From NCBI RefSeq assembly GCF_904846155.1, contig NZ_CAJGZP010000001.1, forward strand, positions 496,001-560,000: a stretch of 64,000 nucleotides of DNA. The letters are read 5' to 3'. Source of the stretch: Psychrobacter fulvigenes. Lineage in GTDB: Bacteria > Pseudomonadota > Gammaproteobacteria > Pseudomonadales > Moraxellaceae. The notes beneath the pieces were generated by a model. The model was not told the DNA's origin, made no database searches, and saw nothing but the letters and a program-made list of their open reading frames with translations. Positions 61,447-64,000 of the stretch are shown piece after piece (the first letter of the stretch is position 1; each line of letters starts with the position of its first letter). The position numbers were made by a program, and so were the translations under genes.

Positions 61447-62856
61447 ATGAGTGATGTTACAAAAAGCCCTGTAGCTGGCGCCAGTCAAAACATCTCAGGT
61501 ACTGAGGATTCTAAAAATAAGTGGAAGATTCTATTAGGAGTTTTTGCCTTAGTGAGTGTGGCCTCTTTGATTTGGGCAATCAACTCAATAGCAACGGTAA
61601 GTAATTACTTAAGTGAAGTTGAGCGTGATGTTTTGACCCATAGTGGCATAATATGGGCAGCCATTCTGTTCTTGATCGGCTTGCTCGGTATTCTACTGAC
61701 CCTAACGCAGCTATTTAAAAATCGCGGCGGTGCTGAGCGCTTATTAATCGAAAAAGAAACCCTACGGCGCCGACAAGAAGCGGAAACGGAGTCTGAGCGC
61801 GCCCGTCAAATCCAAGAAGAAAACGAGCGTAATCAGATGGCGATTTTGCGCCTACTTGATGAGCTCGGCGATTTGGCTGAAGGTGACTTGACGGTTAACG
61901 CCACGGTATCAGAAGACTTTACTGGTGCGATTGCTGACTCGGTAAACTTCGCGATTGATCAATTGCGTCAGTTGGTATTGGTTATTAACAGTACTGCTGA
62001 CCGCGTTTCTCAGTCCTCTGAACAGACTCAGATGAGTGCTGTTGAGCTCGCTGAGGCTTCTGAGCATCAGGCTCAAGAGATTGCTGGTGTTTCTACTGCT
62101 ATTAATGAGATGGCGATGTCTATTGACCAAGTATCGACCAACGCTACGGAATCTGCAGGCGTTGCGCAGCGCTCAGTTGCTATTGCTTATAATGGCGCGG
62201 AAGTAGTACAGCGCTCCATTGAAGGTATGAACGTTATTCGTGATCAGATTCAAGAAACCTCAAAACGAATCAAGCGCTTGGGTGAATCATCGCAAGAGAT
62301 TGGTGATATCGTAAGCTTGATTAATGACATTGCCGATCAGACCAACGTCTTGGCATTAAACGCTGCCATTCAGGCTTCGATGGCCGGTGAAGCTGGGCGT
62401 GGTTTTGCGGTCGTTGCTGATGAGGTTCAGCGTCTGGCTGAGCGTTCAGCCAACGCCACCAAGCAGATTGAAACCCTAGTCAAAACCATTCAGGCAGATA
62501 CCAGCGAAGCGGTCATGTCGATGGAATCAACCACCTCTGAAGTAGTGCGCGGGGCGCGCTTAGCAAAAGATGCTGGTGAAGCGCTAGAGGAAGTACAAAG
62601 TGTCTCAAACACCTTGGCCGACTTGATTCAAAACATCTCTGATGCCGCGCAGCAACAGGCCAAGTCTGCCGGTCATATTTCGAATACCATGAACATCATT
62701 CAAGATATTACCTCACAGACATCATCAGGTACTATGGCGACAGCGCGCTCTGTCGGTGAGTTGAGCGAGATGGCTGCTGCGCTACAAGAGTCTGTAACGG
62801 GCTTTAAGCTATCGAACGAAGATGATCATTTAGATAGCATTGACGAGCGTTTTTAA
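61447..62856 (+). CDS. pilJ: PilJ methyl-accepting receptor lacking the periplasmic sensor domain
   Basis: 469 residues from ATG 61447 (GGAAGGA upstream; the TTG at 61429 is rejected). Two membrane spans, [19 protein letters not shown] and [19 protein letters not shown], are separated by only ~20-25 residues. Pseudomonas PilJ (about 680 residues) has a large periplasmic PilJ domain there. A HAMP-like segment follows ([23 protein letters not shown]), then a complete signalling hairpin with the PilJ-type tip [38 protein letters not shown]. It relays input to ChpA through PilI. Confidence 0.92.
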   Translation: MSDVTKSPVAGASQNISGTEDSKNKWKILLGVFALVSVASLIWAINSIATVSNYLSEVERDVLTHSGIIWAAILFLIGLLGILLTLTQLFKNRGGAERLLIEKETLRRRQEAETESERARQIQEENERNQMAILRLLDELGDLAEGDLTVNATVSEDFTGAIADSVNFAIDQLRQLVLVINSTADRVSQSSEQTQMSAVELAEASEHQAQEIAGVSTAINEMAMSIDQVSTNATESAGVAQRSVAIAYNGAEVVQRSIEGMNVIRDQIQETSKRIKRLGESSQEIGDIVSLINDIADQTNVLALNAAIQASMAGEAGRGFAVVADEVQRLAERSANATKQIETLVKTIQADTSEAVMSMESTTSEVVRGARLAKDAGEALEEVQSVSNTLADLIQNISDAAQQQAKSAGHISNTMNIIQDITSQTSSGTMATARSVGELSEMAAALQESVTGFKLSNEDDHLDSIDERF

Positions 62857-62936
62857 GTCGTTGACTAGGTATTAATGCGATAAAGCGGCTGTTAGCATGG
62901 CAAAAAATCAGTGCATAAACGAGTTAGGATAACCCT

Positions 62937-64000
62937 ATGAAAAACCAGCCTAATGAAATGGTGAGGCTAGAGTGGCTACTACCATTATTTGATCAGCAGT
63001 TATCAATTATGTCTGATGGTTGGCAACTAGATGCTCATCCTGACTTTGAGCTTATGGCTCAGTATTATCATGAGACTAGTGGTGCCTTGACGATGGTGGA
63101 TCTGCCTCATCTTGCAACGCTAGCTGCCAAGCTTGCACAGTTTGCCAAAACATTCAGTCGTGAGACGCTCGATGCTGAGCACAGTCGATTGGCACAATTC
63201 GCCCATCAATTGTTGCAGCACGAATTAACGCAATATGTACAAACGGGCGCTTATCGAATCGTACTGCTGAATAAGGTTATTCAGCAGCTCTCTCGAGCCT
63301 TAGTGCAGAAGAATGTCGCAGTAGATGATAGTACAGCGCCGTCTGTAGATACTCTTATAGATACTGAGGTTTCTCACAGTATTGAAGTCGTTACCCCGAG
63401 TCATTCAGATTTAGAGGTTTTGCAACCTGAGCAATATCAGCTATTACTATTGGCATGGCGTCAGCAAGTTCAGCAACTACTCGCGGCTAATAGCAATCTA
63501 GAGACGGTCTTAGTAAGTCTAGAAAAATCCAGCTATTATTTATGGCAAACCAGTACTGACGTTCAACAGCAGCGCTTGTGGTATTTGACAGCACTATGGT
63601 TAAGCAACCTAGCAAATAACGCTCTGCCATTACCCTCAGGCTACGCACAGTTACTTTCACGCTTAGATCAGGTCATAGAAAACCGCCATCAGCAGACCTC
63701 TCATACCGACGAGCAGTCAGATAAGAGTATACAAAAAAACGATATTGAAGGTTTGCTGGCTGAGATATACATTCAACTCAGTATTCTTGAAAATATTGAT
63801 GAGCCAGCCCGAGATATACTCAGTCATTTATCGTCAGCCCATGATGCTAAGCTGCACTTTTTGCCACGCATACTAGCAGGACTTGAGTCTGTCATTTTTG
63901 GACTGGATGAGCCAAAAACACTCATAACACCATTGCAGCACATCAAAAAGCAGCTGGGACGACATGGCTGGATACAGTATGAGTCACAGGTTAGCCAAGT
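62937..64000 (+). CDS. chpA: ChpA/PilL hybrid histidine kinase, N-terminal part (cut by window)
   Basis: The first 354 codons from ATG 62937, with AGGA 7 bases upstream. They begin MKNQPNEMVRLEWLLPLFDQQL and run open to the window end. The part seen is helical and acidic (YYHETSGALTMVDLPHLATLAAKLAQF; LEVLQPEQYQLLLLAWRQQ), as in the PilL_N and first Hpt-like region of ChpA. No kinase core is reached. The call rests mainly on its position after pilGHIJ and on the N-terminal pattern. The Pil-Chp kinase phosphorylates PilG and PilH. Confidence 0.85.
   Translation, partial: MKNQPNEMVRLEWLLPLFDQQLSIMSDGWQLDAHPDFELMAQYYHETSGALTMVDLPHLATLAAKLAQFAKTFSRETLDAEHSRLAQFAHQLLQHELTQYVQTGAYRIVLLNKVIQQLSRALVQKNVAVDDSTAPSVDTLIDTEVSHSIEVVTPSHSDLEVLQPEQYQLLLLAWRQQVQQLLAANSNLETVLVSLEKSSYYLWQTSTDVQQQRLWYLTALWLSNLANNALPLPSGYAQLLSRLDQVIENRHQQTSHTDEQSDKSIQKNDIEGLLAEIYIQLSILENIDEPARDILSHLSSAHDAKLHFLPRILAGLESVIFGLDEPKTLITPLQHIKKQLGRHGWIQYESQVSQ

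Overview
The window looks like chromosomal DNA of a Moraxellaceae gammaproteobacterium, most likely Psychrobacter. The reasons are the moderate-to-low GC content, the pilGHIJ-chpA cluster, a cold-shock gene with a long leader, and many proteins carrying disordered acidic insertions. The genus call is pattern recognition and was not tested by a search. No rRNA, tRNA, CRISPR array, prophage or replication origin is evident.

Layout. 1-4000: the start of pcm, a fumarylacetoacetate hydrolase-family gene, and phoX behind a tandem PHO box. 4046-6575: an IS4-family element sitting inside the phoX terminator hairpin, then an IS630-family element whose transposase is split at an A7 slippery run. 6700-15600: an alpha/beta hydrolase, hslO, a DUF454 membrane protein, a cold-shock protein, a YeiH-like exporter with a divergent LysR regulator, and four tandem UspA paralogues. 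15800-26000: an M16C peptidase, a lipoprotein serpin, two Nudix hydrolases flanking a 266-bp palindromic element, an MpaB/Lcp-like oxygenase, a DUF2799 lipoprotein and nhaA. 26450-32300: a probable PhoB-controlled phosphonate operon (ATPase, fused permease, binding lipoprotein, FAD oxidoreductase, phosphonatase-like hydrolase). 32600-45200: two TSUP permeases, a DAACS symporter with a stop at its apparent second codon, an enlarged FadE, radC, coaBC, and a four-gene minus-strand run with a histone-deacetylase-like enzyme and two poorly known proteins. 45400-48900: ccmABCDE. 48975-54200: an aldo/keto reductase broken by a 20-bp duplication, a cytosine-deaminase-like gene and metNIQ. 54500-59200: an OmpR-type two-component pair and an RND/HlyD-type adaptor. 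59700-64000: pilG, pilH, pilI, pilJ and the start of chpA.

The most coherent functional theme is phosphorus scavenging. phoX (phosphate esters) and the phosphonate operon both follow direct repeats resembling PhoB sites. The phosphonate operon has no PhnW-type transaminase. An amine-oxidising FAD enzyme appears to feed the phosphonatase-like hydrolase instead.

Structurally, small palindromic repeats recur. At least five copies of one MITE-like family were found (8284, 14432, 41872, 45222, 46811), along with a second 266-bp element and shorter relatives. There are three perfect or near-perfect short tandem duplications, one of which breaks a gene. Several conserved enzymes carry long disordered insertions, most strikingly a histidine kinase whose ATPase domain is split by about 250 residues.
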